From the NCBI GenBank assembly GCA_031285815.1, contig JAITVM010000262.1, positions 1 through 11,917 on the forward strand: 11,917 nucleotides of DNA, read 5' to 3'. Position 1 is the stretch's first letter, and every line of letters begins with the position of its first letter. This DNA comes from Clostridiales bacterium (lineage in GTDB: Bacteria > Bacillota > Clostridia > Lachnospirales > JAITVM01). The notes below the pieces were generated by a model. The model was given only the letters and a program-made list of their open reading frames with translations, made no database searches and was not told where the DNA came from. The position numbers and the translations under genes were made by a program. Shown piece by piece: positions 1-7,824 of the stretch.

Positions 1-77
1 ATCCGGTTGATAGGTCAGAGGTGTAAGCATGGCGACATGTTAAGCTGGCTGATACTAATAGGCCGAGGGCTTGACCT
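1..77 (+). rRNA. 23S ribosomal RNA, 3' end (partial)
   Basis: The window opens inside the last stretch of a 23S rRNA gene. The signature GATACTAATAGG followed by CCGAGGGCTTGACC (about 51-76) is the highly conserved 3' terminus of bacterial 23S rRNA, whose last bases pair with the 5' end to form helix 1. The exact 3' end is set at 77 by comparison with the usual ending and may be off by a few bases. The rest of the gene lies left of the window. The next gene is a tRNA, not a 5S rRNA. Confidence 0.95.
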
Positions 78-139
78 ATTATCTTCCTTATAATATGTTT
101 ACTCTATGTTTAGTTTTGAAGATATAAAACTTAATAAAT

Positions 140-212
<73 letters not shown>

Positions 213-218
213 TTTTAT

Positions 219-300
219 GGGGGAGTTCCCGAGTGGCCAAAGGGGGCAGACTGTAAATCTGTTATCTTCGATTTCGGTGGTTCGAATCCACCTTCCCCCA
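219..300 (+). tRNA. tRNA-Tyr (anticodon GTA)
   Basis: An 82-nt class II tRNA with a long variable arm. The acceptor stem pairs GGGGGAG with TTCCCCC, the anticodon stem CAGA/TCTG encloses CTGTAAA (anticodon GTA), and the T-arm is GGTGG TTCGAAT CCACC. The discriminator is A and no CCA is encoded. The long variable arm plus the GTA anticodon are diagnostic for bacterial tRNA-Tyr. It lies 6 nt after tRNA-Thr, consistent with one processed transcript. Confidence 0.95.
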
Positions 301-334
301 CTTGTTTTGAGTTTTATAAATTTAATATTATTAA

Positions 335-408
<74 letters not shown>

Positions 409-410
409 TT

Positions 411-448
411 AAAAAAACCTCACAGATTTAGTATTTGTGAGGTTTTTT
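411..448. terminator. Bidirectional rho-independent terminator
   Basis: The perfect 8-bp arms ACCTCACA (417-424) and TGTGAGGT (436-443) enclose an 11-nt loop. A7 precedes the stem (411-417) and T6 ends it (443-448), so the A-run and T-run extend the stem and give a U-tract in both directions. On the plus strand it ends the 23S-tRNA transcript; on the minus strand it would end the ABC operon whose last stop codon is at 620. The left part overlaps the decayed transposase reading frame at 428-538. Confidence 0.85.
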
Positions 449-538
449 CTCGGGCATATTTTCCCTTAATCTCTCCATTATATGCTTAATTACTTCAAAT
501 TGCCCTCTCGTTATACCACTTGGATATACCTGGCCCAC
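428..538 (-). pseudogene. IS5-type transposase N-terminal relic
   Basis: Read from a GTG at 538, the minus strand encodes 36 codons before TAA. It begins VGQVYPSGITRGQFEVIKHI and continues with MERLRENMPE, then KKPHKY. The YPSGIT.xQFE.I pattern resembles the start of IS5-family (DUF4096-like) transposases, which typically begin with M.QxYPSxIT and continue with a basic KxxPRKVDLY segment. The usual start ATG appears as GTG here. The frame stops inside the terminator hairpin, so the catalytic DDE part, about 90% of the protein, is missing. I see no inverted repeat or target-site duplication around it. The family call is from memory of the motif and was not searched. Confidence 0.5.
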
Positions 539-619
539 TTGCTTTACCCTATCTTTTTAATAGGGGGTATAGCATTTTACTATGAGATTAAAAGGCAGTG
601 ATCAGGTTCTTAAGCGGGT

Positions 620-1291
620 TTAAAACTCCCTGTTTTTATAAAGTGAATATGATATATAACATGATAAAGCCATTACCATGAGCCAAGCAATAAAAATTAC
701 AATTGTAGCTACTAATGGGTTTAAAAATATCCACCCATATAAATTATTTAATATTTTTATTAAGTTAATATTTTTGAATATGACCGGTATAAATGCTATA
801 GTTATAGAGCAAATAAAAATTGGGAAGTATGCCAGGAATTTAGCCTTTGCATAGCCTAACTTAAAATAAATTGGCAACTGTAAGCTTTCTACAAACGAAG
901 CAATTATAAAGCAGGATACTACAGAAACTAATGCTTCAGTTAAATTTACAGCTTCAATGCTGCTTATTGATAGTATAAACAGAATTAATAAAATAATTAA
1001 GGCAAGTAATACGTTTAACATTATGGCAAAAATATACCTGCCTGTTACTATATCTTTTTTTTCTAATGGCAATGTAGCATATAAAGTATCAATGCTGTTT
1101 TTTTCACCAACTGCGAATGGGTACGATGTATAGATTGCAGCATACATCATTAGGACCCCGGACATAGTAAGTATACTGCTGCTCAGCCCGATAAAAACAA
1201 AAATCACTAAAAACCCCATTAAGTTTGATGGTGATAGAAATGGTTTTACTGTTAAAAAATCAAGTTTAGCAAAATTAATAACTCTGCCCAT
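620..1291 (-). CDS. ABC-2 type transporter permease
   Basis: A 223-residue integral membrane protein, the channel half of an ABC transporter driven by the ATPase encoded just upstream. About six hydrophobic segments are visible, near residues 24-36, 40-55, 88-108, 118-136, 152-172 and 188-215. Between the second and third lies a cytoplasmic stretch, EKNSIDTLYATLPLEKKDIV (63-82). It fits the 'E..s...L.sLPv.rk.IV..RY' hallmark of the ABC2_membrane_5-like permeases found with YtrA-type regulators. The ATG at 1291 is preceded by AGGGGG with 9 nt spacing and overlaps the end of the ATPase gene by 17 nt, indicating translational coupling. The substrate cannot be read from the sequence. Related operons respond to cell-envelope antibiotics or export peptides, so such a role is only an inference. 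Confidence 0.85.
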   Translation of the reverse strand: MGRVINFAKLDFLTVKPFLSPSNLMGFLVIFVFIGLSSSILTMSGVLMMYAAIYTSYPFAVGEKNSIDTLYATLPLEKKDIVTGRYIFAIMLNVLLALIILLILFILSISSIEAVNLTEALVSVVSCFIIASFVESLQLPIYFKLGYAKAKFLAYFPIFICSITIAFIPVIFKNINLIKILNNLYGWIFLNPLVATIVIFIAWLMVMALSCYISYSLYKNREF

Positions 1292-2147
1292 GAAGCTTAT
1301 CCCCCTTATTCATAAATACAATAATTTCATCAAGGCTTATCTTTTCAAATGAGATATGTCTAGGCAAATTGGCTTGGTCTCCAGCCTTTACCATGCCTTC
1401 AAAGCCATACCCATTTTCCCGTAGGCCAATTATATATTTTTTATGCCTCTCTGTTAAGTCAGATAAACCCCCCTTAACTAATAAGTATGATTCAATCAGT
1501 ATATCTTTTTCACCAGTGAATTGTATCTTGCCATCGATTATAAATGTAATGTAATCTGCTATTTTTTCTAAATCAGAAGTTATATGCGTCGAGAATAAAA
1601 TACCTTTGTCACCATTTGAAATATAATTACTTAAAATATCCATTAGCTCATCCCTGGCAACAGGGTCCAGCCCAGATGTCGGTTCATCTAAAATAAGAAG
1701 CTTTGCATTATGTGACATTGCTACTGCAACCATAAGCTTAACCTTCATGCCACGTGATAAATTTTTTACTTGTTTGTTTTTGGAAATCTCAAATTTATTT
1801 ATGGAGCTAGTAAAAATATCATGGTTCCAGCCCTTATAAAATGGTGAAACAGCAGCTTCAACATCTTTAACCTTCCACGCATCTAAGTAGTACGGAAAAT
1901 CCATTACAACCCCAATATCATTCATAATACCCCTATCTGTATGGGGGGCACGGTTTCCGAATAGGCTAATTTCACCGCTATCCGGCCTGACTATATTTAA
2001 TATAGATTTTATCGTAGTAGTTTTGCCGGCACCATTTGGGCCGATAAACCCCATTATATAGCCGGCTGGTATTCCAAATGAAACATCATTAAGGCTAAAG
2101 CCTTCGTAATTTTTTATTAGATTCCTGATTTCCAAAATATTATTCAT
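1275..2147 (-). CDS. ABC transporter ATP-binding protein (YtrB-like)
   Basis: A 290-residue ABC ATPase that should energise the permease encoded downstream. The Walker A motif is GPNGAGKTT (36-44), the signature is NLSRGMK (129-135), Walker B is LLILDEP (150-156), the D-loop is SGLD (158-161) and the switch histidine is H188 in FSTH. Two positions differ from the textbook pattern. The signature is LSRGM instead of LSGGQ, and the Q-loop region reads VVMDFPYYLDAW (81-92) with no glutamine. Both are frequent in ATPases paired with YtrA-type repressors. About 80 residues follow the nucleotide-binding core (210-290), probably an accessory domain. The start ATG overlaps the repressor gene by 8 nt, and AAGGAGG lies 6 nt upstream inside that gene. 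Confidence 0.92.
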   Translation of the reverse strand: MNNILEIRNLIKNYEGFSLNDVSFGIPAGYIMGFIGPNGAGKTTTIKSILNIVRPDSGEISLFGNRAPHTDRGIMNDIGVVMDFPYYLDAWKVKDVEAAVSPFYKGWNHDIFTSSINKFEISKNKQVKNLSRGMKVKLMVAVAMSHNAKLLILDEPTSGLDPVARDELMDILSNYISNGDKGILFSTHITSDLEKIADYITFIIDGKIQFTGEKDILIESYLLVKGGLSDLTERHKKYIIGLRENGYGFEGMVKAGDQANLPRHISFEKISLDEIIVFMNKGDKLHGQSY

Positions 2148-2523
2148 AAGTTTCCTCCTTGGAGATTAACCCTATAATATTATAAAATTCACTTTTTGGT
2201 ATTTGTGCATTTTTTGCTGCCGTTATTGCAGATAATATATTTTTCTCAATATCCCTTAGCGCCTGTTCACGGATTAATTCGCTGTCCTTAGGTTTAATGA
2301 AGCAGCCTTTGCCAGGTACGGTTGCAATAAAACCTTCTTGCTCAAGTGAATTGTAAGCACGTGTCGTGGTAATGACGCTAATTTTTAAATCCCGGGCAAG
2401 CTGCCGTATTGAAGGCAGTGCTTCACCTTCTGCCAATTCGCCTAAATATATGGCTGTTTTAATTTGCTCTTTAATTTGTTCATAAATCGGCACACCGGCT
2501 GTGTTAAGGATTATGATTTTCAA
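2140..2523 (-). CDS. GntR-family repressor, YtrA subfamily
   Basis: A 127-residue DNA-binding regulator, first gene of the ABC operon. Residues 10-76 form the GntR winged helix-turn-helix: PIYEQI, then GELAEGEALPSIRQLARDL, TTTRAYNSLEQEG and the wing GKGCF. Only about 50 residues follow, mostly helical. That is far shorter than FadR/HutC effector domains and typical of the YtrA subfamily, which controls a neighbouring ABC transporter. Translation starts at a TTG (2523-2521). GGGGTGA lies about 7 nt upstream, and the only nearby ATG is out of frame and meets a stop at once. The palindrome over the promoter just upstream is a ready operator, so negative autoregulation of the whole operon is likely. 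Confidence 0.9.
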   Translation of the reverse strand: MKIIILNTAGVPIYEQIKEQIKTAIYLGELAEGEALPSIRQLARDLKISVITTTRAYNSLEQEGFIATVPGKGCFIKPKDSELIREQALRDIEKNILSAITAAKNAQIPKSEFYNIIGLISKEETYE

Positions 2524-2538
2524 TTCATCACCCCGTCA

Positions 2539-2567
2539 ATACTGTATATAGACTATATATACAGTAT
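2539..2567. promoter_or_regulatory. Palindromic operator of the GntR/ABC operon
   Basis: A perfect inverted repeat with 12-bp arms, ATACTGTATATA (2539-2550) and TATATACAGTAT (2556-2567), around a 5-bp centre GACTA. The TGTATA...TATACA form matches the AT-rich palindromes bound by YtrA-type GntR dimers. It covers the downstream part of the -10 box and the predicted transcription start of the minus-strand promoter, and lies 16 bp upstream of the TTG start. Bound repressor would therefore block RNA polymerase. The site is seen in the sequence; its binding partner is inferred from position and family. Confidence 0.8.
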
Positions 2568-2590
2568 ATGCATAAAAATTTATTTGTCAA
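2563..2590 (-). promoter_or_regulatory. Sigma-A-type promoter of the GntR/ABC operon
   Basis: On the minus strand a perfect -35 box TTGACA (2590-2585) is followed, after 16 bp, by TATACT (2568-2563), a 5/6 match to the -10 consensus. Transcription would start near 2556, giving a leader of about 33 nt before the TTG start. The -10 box shares five bases with the right arm of the palindrome. Confidence 0.75.
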
Positions 2591-2600
2591 TAGTTTTGAA

Positions 2601-2633
2601 ATAAAAAAACCGGCTTCAATAAATCAAGCCGGT
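2601..2633 (-). terminator. Rho-independent terminator of the signalling operon
   Basis: The arms ACCGGCTT (2609-2616) and AAGCCGGT (2626-2633) form an 8-bp stem with a 9-nt loop. Read on the minus strand, the stem is followed by T7 (2609-2603), a classical intrinsic terminator. It lies 143 nt downstream of the last stop codon of the minus-strand signalling operon and just before the promoter of the next minus-strand operon. It thus separates the two transcription units. There is no T-run on the plus side. Confidence 0.9.
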
Positions 2634-2775
2634 GTAAATTTAATCATATGCAATCTTTTATAAGCGCATACATATCCATATCTAAAACTTTTCCGTTTTT
2701 ATAAGTATAACAGAAAAAAGTTGGCTAGTGTACAATTTATATTGAGTATGCGCTAATAGCTTATAACCAAGGTAG

Positions 2776-3618
2776 TTATAATAATTTCTTCCTGGTGATA
2801 TGCTTAGCTATTTTTTCCCGCAATTTATCTGGGTTAAAGGGTTTAACGATAAAATCGCTGGCACCGAGGGCAAGTGCTGCAGTAACATTGTCAACAGTCC
2901 CTTCAGATGTTAAAAAAATTATAGGGGTGTTTTTATGCTCTTCAAATTTTCTGATTATTGGTATTAAGTCAAAACCATTTAGCCCGGGCATTAAATAATC
3001 CAGCAAAAACAAATCCGGTGTTAACTGGTTCAAAATTTTTTCTATCATAGTTGGTTTAGGCAAAGTAAATACTTTATACTCGCCGCTTAATACAGCTGAC
3101 ACAGATTTTAATATTATCGGCGAATCATCAACTACAAGCACAAATAATTTCCGGTTATCTTCCTCGTCGTCAAGGATTTTAATATAGCTTTTTAAAGCCA
3201 TTCCTTCATCAGATAGATGTTCCGGTTTTTTCAAACGCTTTGCTAAGTTTATTTTTCGCAAAGCTTTATCATAACCCTTATCGAACCTTTCGGCATGGAA
3301 TGAAGCCAGCCTTAAATTTCCCCTGTCATAGGCATCAAGTAAGGCGTAAAGGTCAGCAATAAGGTTCTGGCTATTCAAAGCTTCTAATATAACAGATATA
3401 TTGTGCAGCTCTTTATAATCGTTGATATCGCTCTCTCGTAAAATCATATTTTTTAATGCCCTTTTAACGCCGGGTGCTACTTTTATAAATTTAGATAAAA
3501 GCCCAAAATAATCCTTGACTAATAAATATGGTTTGTCCGCAGAGATTTTACGTATATTTAAGAAATCATATTTTAGCATGCTATATAAATCAAAAAATTC
3601 TTTTTCGGTATTCTCCAT
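2776..3618 (-). CDS. REC protein with unknown helical N-terminal domain
   Basis: A 280-residue protein with its receiver domain at the C-terminus (about 157-280). The acidic pair is D164/D165, the phospho-acceptor is D207 in LLDYLMPGLNG, and the switch residues are T237 (FLTS) and K259 (VKP), so it looks competent for phosphorylation. Residues 1-150 are rich in predicted helices and match no domain I recognise. They show no helix-turn-helix, GGDEF, EAL, HD or methylesterase motif. A DYKELHNISVILEAL-like segment and a LIADLYALLDAYDRG segment (about 86-100) look like packed helices. It is the last gene of the operon, 21 nt after the kinase, with AAGGGG 10 nt before its ATG. With no DNA-binding output, it may act by protein contact or as a phosphate acceptor for H1261 of the kinase; both are inference. 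Confidence 0.85.
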   Translation of the reverse strand: MENTEKEFFDLYSMLKYDFLNIRKISADKPYLLVKDYFGLLSKFIKVAPGVKRALKNMILRESDINDYKELHNISVILEALNSQNLIADLYALLDAYDRGNLRLASFHAERFDKGYDKALRKINLAKRLKKPEHLSDEGMALKSYIKILDDEEDNRKLFVLVVDDSPIILKSVSAVLSGEYKVFTLPKPTMIEKILNQLTPDLFLLDYLMPGLNGFDLIPIIRKFEEHKNTPIIFLTSEGTVDNVTAALALGASDFIVKPFNPDKLREKIAKHITRKKLL

Positions 3619-3639
3619 GGTTGGCTAACCCCTTGATAT

Positions 3640-6600
3640 TTAAATAAGCCTTTGAATGTACACTTCGGCCTCGTCATAATCCATCATCATTACAGCGTCT
3701 TTAATCTTTTCTATTTCTTCTTTTAATGCCCCTTTTACGCCTATCTTATCTAGCTTCGCCACTTCATTATCAATAAGGACTAGGTCTTCCTCTCCGAAGG
3801 CATTAAGCATATTTTTTAAAATTTCCGGCAATTCCGGCGGTATTACCATTTCCCCGCTGCTGCCGCTTATTAGTGAAAAGGCTTCTTTTAATTCAGAATT
3901 TAAGGACAATAACCCATGGGTTAAATAGGGTAGTTTTTCTTTACATTGGTGTATCCCAATTTTGTCAGAGTGCCTCTCTAATTCAAAAGCTTTTTCGGAT
4001 AACTCTAATGCGCCTACATTTGCTAACGCACCTTTTATGCCATGGACTTCTATCTTGAAATTAACCATATCTTCGTTTGATAGAAACTCATTTAGGTTTT
4101 TGTTGCACTTCTCGATTTCCCTCATCATTAGCTTTAAAGTTTTTTCATAGACGCCCCATTGGCCATCTACCCTATCAAGGCCCACAGAAATGGATAAGGC
4201 ATCAATCCGGCGGATTTTATCCCAAAATATTTTGTGTTTTTCGTCCGCTGTTTTATCATGGGTATATTTTTCAACCGGCGGCTCGAGCAGTTTTTCCTGG
4301 GGTATCCATTTACTTAAAACTTTAAATAAATCCTTTTTAATAATGGGCTTTGATAAATAGTCATCTAAGCCGGCTTGCAGCAAGGCTTCTTTTGTACCGG
4401 TTATTGCGCTGGCAGTTAGGGCTATAATAGGTATCTCTACACCTAAGCCACGTAAAGCTTCCGTTGTCTCTACGCCATCCATTTCCGGCATCATATGGTC
4501 CATGAAAATAATATCGTATTTGTTTTTTGAAACTAATTCTATAGCTTCTTCACCGGATGACGCCATATCTGCTTCTATATGGGATAACCTCAGTAGGCCA
4601 TAGGCAACATTAAGGTTAATAGGGTTGTCGTCAACTACCAAAATCCTGGCGCCCGGTGCGTATACAGAAATATCCGAATTATCAGTGCGGTGTATGAGGG
4701 CTTCATCGCCTAAAATTTTAGGGATTTCAATTTGGAACGATGAGCCTTTGCCATATATGCTTTCCACAGAAATACTGCCCCCCATCATTTCGGCAATAGA
4801 TTTTGTTATGGTAAGCCCGAGCCCGGTACCTTTTATTCCACGGTTTTTTAATACGTCGGCCTGCTCGAATGCGTCAAAAAGGGTTTCCAGGTTTTCTTCG
4901 CGGATCCCTATGCCTGTGTCGCTGATATTTACTCTTATGGTGGAATCAGTAGTGCTGACAGACATTTTTACATAACCTTCTTTAGTGAATTTAATAGCGT
5001 TGCTTAATAGGTTAAGCAGCATCTGCCGAAGCCTGACATCGTCACCGTATAAACTTGATGGTACGTTTTCGCCTACTGATAATTTGAATGAGATACTTTT
5101 ATCAGCGATTAAAAAGTGTACGGTTGAGCTAATATTATCGATTAAGGCCTTAAAATCAAAGTGGACCGGTATAAGCTTTAATTTTCCGGCTTGAAGTTTA
5201 GATACATCTAAGATATCGTTAATTATATTTAAAAGGGCCATTGCGGAAATTTTTATATCTTCGACATACCTGAATTGGCGTTTTGTGAGGCCCTCTTGCA
5301 GCAACAATTCAGACATGCCCAAAACCGAATTCATTGGTGTGCGTATTTCATGGGACATATTAGCTAAAAATTGTGTTTTAGTTTCATTAGCAACTTGTGC
5401 AGCCTCTTTTTGAAGCTTTGCCTTACGTTCACGCTCGGTGATTGCCTGCATTTCTTTTTCTTTAGCTTTAACTTCGCGCAAATCACGGGAAAAGGATAGG
5501 TAGTAATACGAGTCCTTCCATGGGATTCTTACAATTTTAGTATCTACAGGGATAAGTTCGCCGGAAGCTGTTTGAAAAGTACGCTCCAGGTCGAGGGACT
5601 CTTCTTCTATCAAGGACTGTAGCATTTCTTCTGTTTTAACTTCACTTTTTGTCCCATCCGGCTGGTATTCCGGGAAAAGGGTATGAAACTCTTTTAAAAA
5701 CTTCGCCTTTTCGGGCACCCCTAATACATTTAATGCTTCCTGGTTGCAGTCTATAATATTCCCGGTGTTATCTCGTAATATGCAAATAAGGGGGGTGCTG
5801 TCAAGCATGAGCTTTATCCGCCCCTCGGCTTCTTTTGCCTCTTCTTCTTTTTTTATAGCATCTGTTACGTCATATAGGTACATGATTACCAAATGCTCAA
5901 ATAACCATGAAAAGCGTGTGGCGTTAACAAGAAAATAAAGAGGCTCGCCACCGGCTTTTGCTAAGCGCATATTAGCTTGCGCATAGCTTTTTTCAAGGCT
6001 TTCAAGAATGAGGCGCTGCTTAATGCTTTCAGATTTATTGCCATCCGCTTGATACTCCGGCTGTATAGACCTAATAAATTTGTCAAATTCTTTTGGGCTC
6101 AAATTATCAGGCGCATCAAAAATTTGTGCGGCCGGGCCATTATAACGGATAATATTAGCGCTACCGTCCAATGCTATGCAAGGGACTACAGTTGTGCTTA
6201 TTATATCATTCAAACGGGTTGAAGCTTCCTCAATCCGTAGTTCTGTAATATCATGTGACACGATAATTATTCCGTCAAAATTATCATATTCGTCTGAAAT
6301 TTTTTTATTTGTTATCCTATATAAACGTTTTACCCCACTGGGCCACCTTACCGCCGTATCTTCCGACAGCTCGTTTTCACCTGACATAACACGGGATAAT
6401 TGTATTGATACCGCTTCCATGTCAATAGCGTCATGGAATAATAATTTATATGCTTCGAGTACAGGCATGCCGATAAAATCATGCCCGTCAACTTCAGCTA
6501 AGCTTAGGAGGCTGCCGCTAAGATAAACTATTTTGGCTTCGTTATCCAATAATAAAGAATATGTGGACGCTGTGTCCATTAATGCTTTTATATAACCGTT

Positions 6601-7824
6601 AAGTTTTTGCAAGTCAAAGGTACGCTCTTCGACACGCCGCTCAATATGGCGCATGTATTCTTGTAGCACGCTTAACATATTGATAAATGCGCGGCGTAGT
6701 GTGGCGATTTCATTTTTTTCATGATACTTTTCGCTGGGGAAGCCAAAATTTGCGCCTTTATAGTCCCCTGACGCTATTTTTTCGGCCTGTTTGGTTAAAT
6801 CTTTTATTGGGTTTAATATTTTGTTTGTACTAAGGTAGACTATTAAAATAATTAAGGCTAAGCTTAGTGCGCTGGCAATTATGATAGAAATAATAATGCC
6901 TTTAAATTCGGCATATAGTTCACTAAAAGGTGTACCTATGTGCAGGAACAGCATAAGCTGTTCGTGGCCAACATTTATCAAAATTGGCGTTAGGTGGCGG
7001 AAAACTTTTTCATGTATTATTGGGGAGATGATTTCGTCGGAATACTCTTTGCCCTCCTCAATTGCCAGGTCAAAACTGGGCGGGTTATTAAAACCAAGCC
7101 CTTCAAGGGTATTTCCGATAAATTTGCTTCCGCTGGCATGCAAGATAGTAGTTTTTTTATTAAAGATCATAACTACCCGGTTTTGCTTTTTGTGTAAATC
7201 ATCAACCTGGTTTAAAATGTCGGGGTATAAAATATCCATGCAGCATACGCCAATTACCTTATCGCCAACATAAATCGGGACGCTGACAAGCAGGGAATAT
7301 GTTGGGTGGCCCCCGTACCCAGCGTCATGGATAAAATCTACGTTAGAATAAGAGTTGCCGGTTAAAAGTGGCTCATAAAACCAAGGTGAAGCAGCTGGGT
7401 CTTCTAAATTGATTTCTGTTGCAATTTTGGTATCTTTAGAAATATTGCCGCCGTCTTTGATAAACCCGTTAACATACCGCCTATTTTTATAAAATACCCC
7501 TTTATCAAAAACAAGCCAAGCACGGTTGGCGCTGGCGTCCATCTCAAGGAGGCTTATTAAAATATCGTCTGCAGAGCTGTCTTCTTGCCCTAAATTAAAA
7601 GTTAGCCTTGAAAGAGAATGCTTAGTTGTGTTCAGTAATTGGATTGCCGACGCAAAACTTTTTTCTACGGATTCTGTAATTTGCTTGGCGTTATCTATAT
7701 TTACTGCTTTCGCGTTTTCAATGCTTTTAACAAAAAGGGTATTAGAAACGAATAGGATTAACACAGTAAAAATAGCGGCGACAATTGAAAGCGTGCCCAG
7801 TACTACCTTATTTAAGTAACTCAT
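3640..7824 (-). CDS. Hybrid histidine kinase, Cache-HAMP-PAS3-HisKA-REC-HPt
   Basis: A 1394-residue membrane kinase carrying a full internal phosphorelay. Order: TM1 (about 7-30), an extracytoplasmic Cache sensor (about 31-305, with PWFYEPLLTGN at 147-157 and an S.PIYVGDKVIGV core), and TM2 (about 308-332). HAMP follows (about 333-390), then three PAS-like domains (about 405-530, 535-655, 665-785) and a coiled coil (about 785-815). HisKA has H825 in SHEIRTP. HATPase_c has N942, DTGIGI (969-974) and GTGLGL (999-1004). REC (about 1058-1175) has D1065/D1066, acceptor D1109, T1137 and K1159. HPt has H1261 in HGIKG, and a helical tail runs to 1394. All catalytic residues are present. The ATG overlaps the upstream TGA as ATGA, with AGGAGG 7 nt before it. 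The ligand is unknown. The relay H825 to D1109 to H1261 should feed the two REC proteins encoded on either side. Confidence 0.95.
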   Translation of the reverse strand: MSYLNKVVLGTLSIVAAIFTVLILFVSNTLFVKSIENAKAVNIDNAKQITESVEKSFASAIQLLNTTKHSLSRLTFNLGQEDSSADDILISLLEMDASANRAWLVFDKGVFYKNRRYVNGFIKDGGNISKDTKIATEINLEDPAASPWFYEPLLTGNSYSNVDFIHDAGYGGHPTYSLLVSVPIYVGDKVIGVCCMDILYPDILNQVDDLHKKQNRVVMIFNKKTTILHASGSKFIGNTLEGLGFNNPPSFDLAIEEGKEYSDEIISPIIHEKVFRHLTPILINVGHEQLMLFLHIGTPFSELYAEFKGIIISIIIASALSLALIILIVYLSTNKILNPIKDLTKQAEKIASGDYKGANFGFPSEKYHEKNEIATLRRAFINMLSVLQEYMRHIERRVEERTFDLQKLNGYIKALMDTASTYSLLLDNEAKIVYLSGSLLSLAEVDGHDFIGMPVLEAYKLLFHDAIDMEAVSIQLSRVMSGENELSEDTAVRWPSGVKRLYRITNKKISDEYDNFDGIIIVSHDITELRIEEASTRLNDIISTTVVPCIALDGSANIIRYNGPAAQIFDAPDNLSPKEFDKFIRSIQPEYQADGNKSESIKQRLILESLEKSYAQANMRLAKAGGEPLYFLVNATRFSWLFEHLVIMYLYDVTDAIKKEEEAKEAEGRIKLMLDSTPLICILRDNTGNIIDCNQEALNVLGVPEKAKFLKEFHTLFPEYQPDGTKSEVKTEEMLQSLIEEESLDLERTFQTASGELIPVDTKIVRIPWKDSYYYLSFSRDLREVKAKEKEMQAITERERKAKLQKEAAQVANETKTQFLANMSHEIRTPMNSVLGMSELLLQEGLTKRQFRYVEDIKISAMALLNIINDILDVSKLQAGKLKLIPVHFDFKALIDNISSTVHFLIADKSISFKLSVGENVPSSLYGDDVRLRQMLLNLLSNAIKFTKEGYVKMSVSTTDSTIRVNISDTGIGIREENLETLFDAFEQADVLKNRGIKGTGLGLTITKSIAEMMGGSISVESIYGKGSSFQIEIPKILGDEALIHRTDNSDISVYAPGARILVVDDNPINLNVAYGLLRLSHIEADMASSGEEAIELVSKNKYDIIFMDHMMPEMDGVETTEALRGLGVEIPIIALTASAITGTKEALLQAGLDDYLSKPIIKKDLFKVLSKWIPQEKLLEPPVEKYTHDKTADEKHKIFWDKIRRIDALSISVGLDRVDGQWGVYEKTLKLMMREIEKCNKNLNEFLSNEDMVNFKIEVHGIKGALANVGALELSEKAFELERHSDKIGIHQCKEKLPYLTHGLLSLNSELKEAFSLISGSSGEMVIPPELPEILKNMLNAFGEEDLVLIDNEVAKLDKIGVKGALKEEIEKIKDAVMMMDYDEAEVYIQRLI

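Noticed and set aside
545..569. TACCCTAT / ATAGGGGGTA imperfect hairpin near the transposase relic
   Set aside because: The arms need a two-base bulge and no T-run follows on either strand, so neither a terminator nor an IS end can be supported.
2644..2724. Short minus-strand frame of 26 codons ending MDMYALIKDCI before TGA
   Set aside because: It is bounded upstream by stops, has no ribosome binding site before its ATG at 2679 and no recognisable family. It may be a remnant, but cannot be told from chance between the signalling operon and its terminator.
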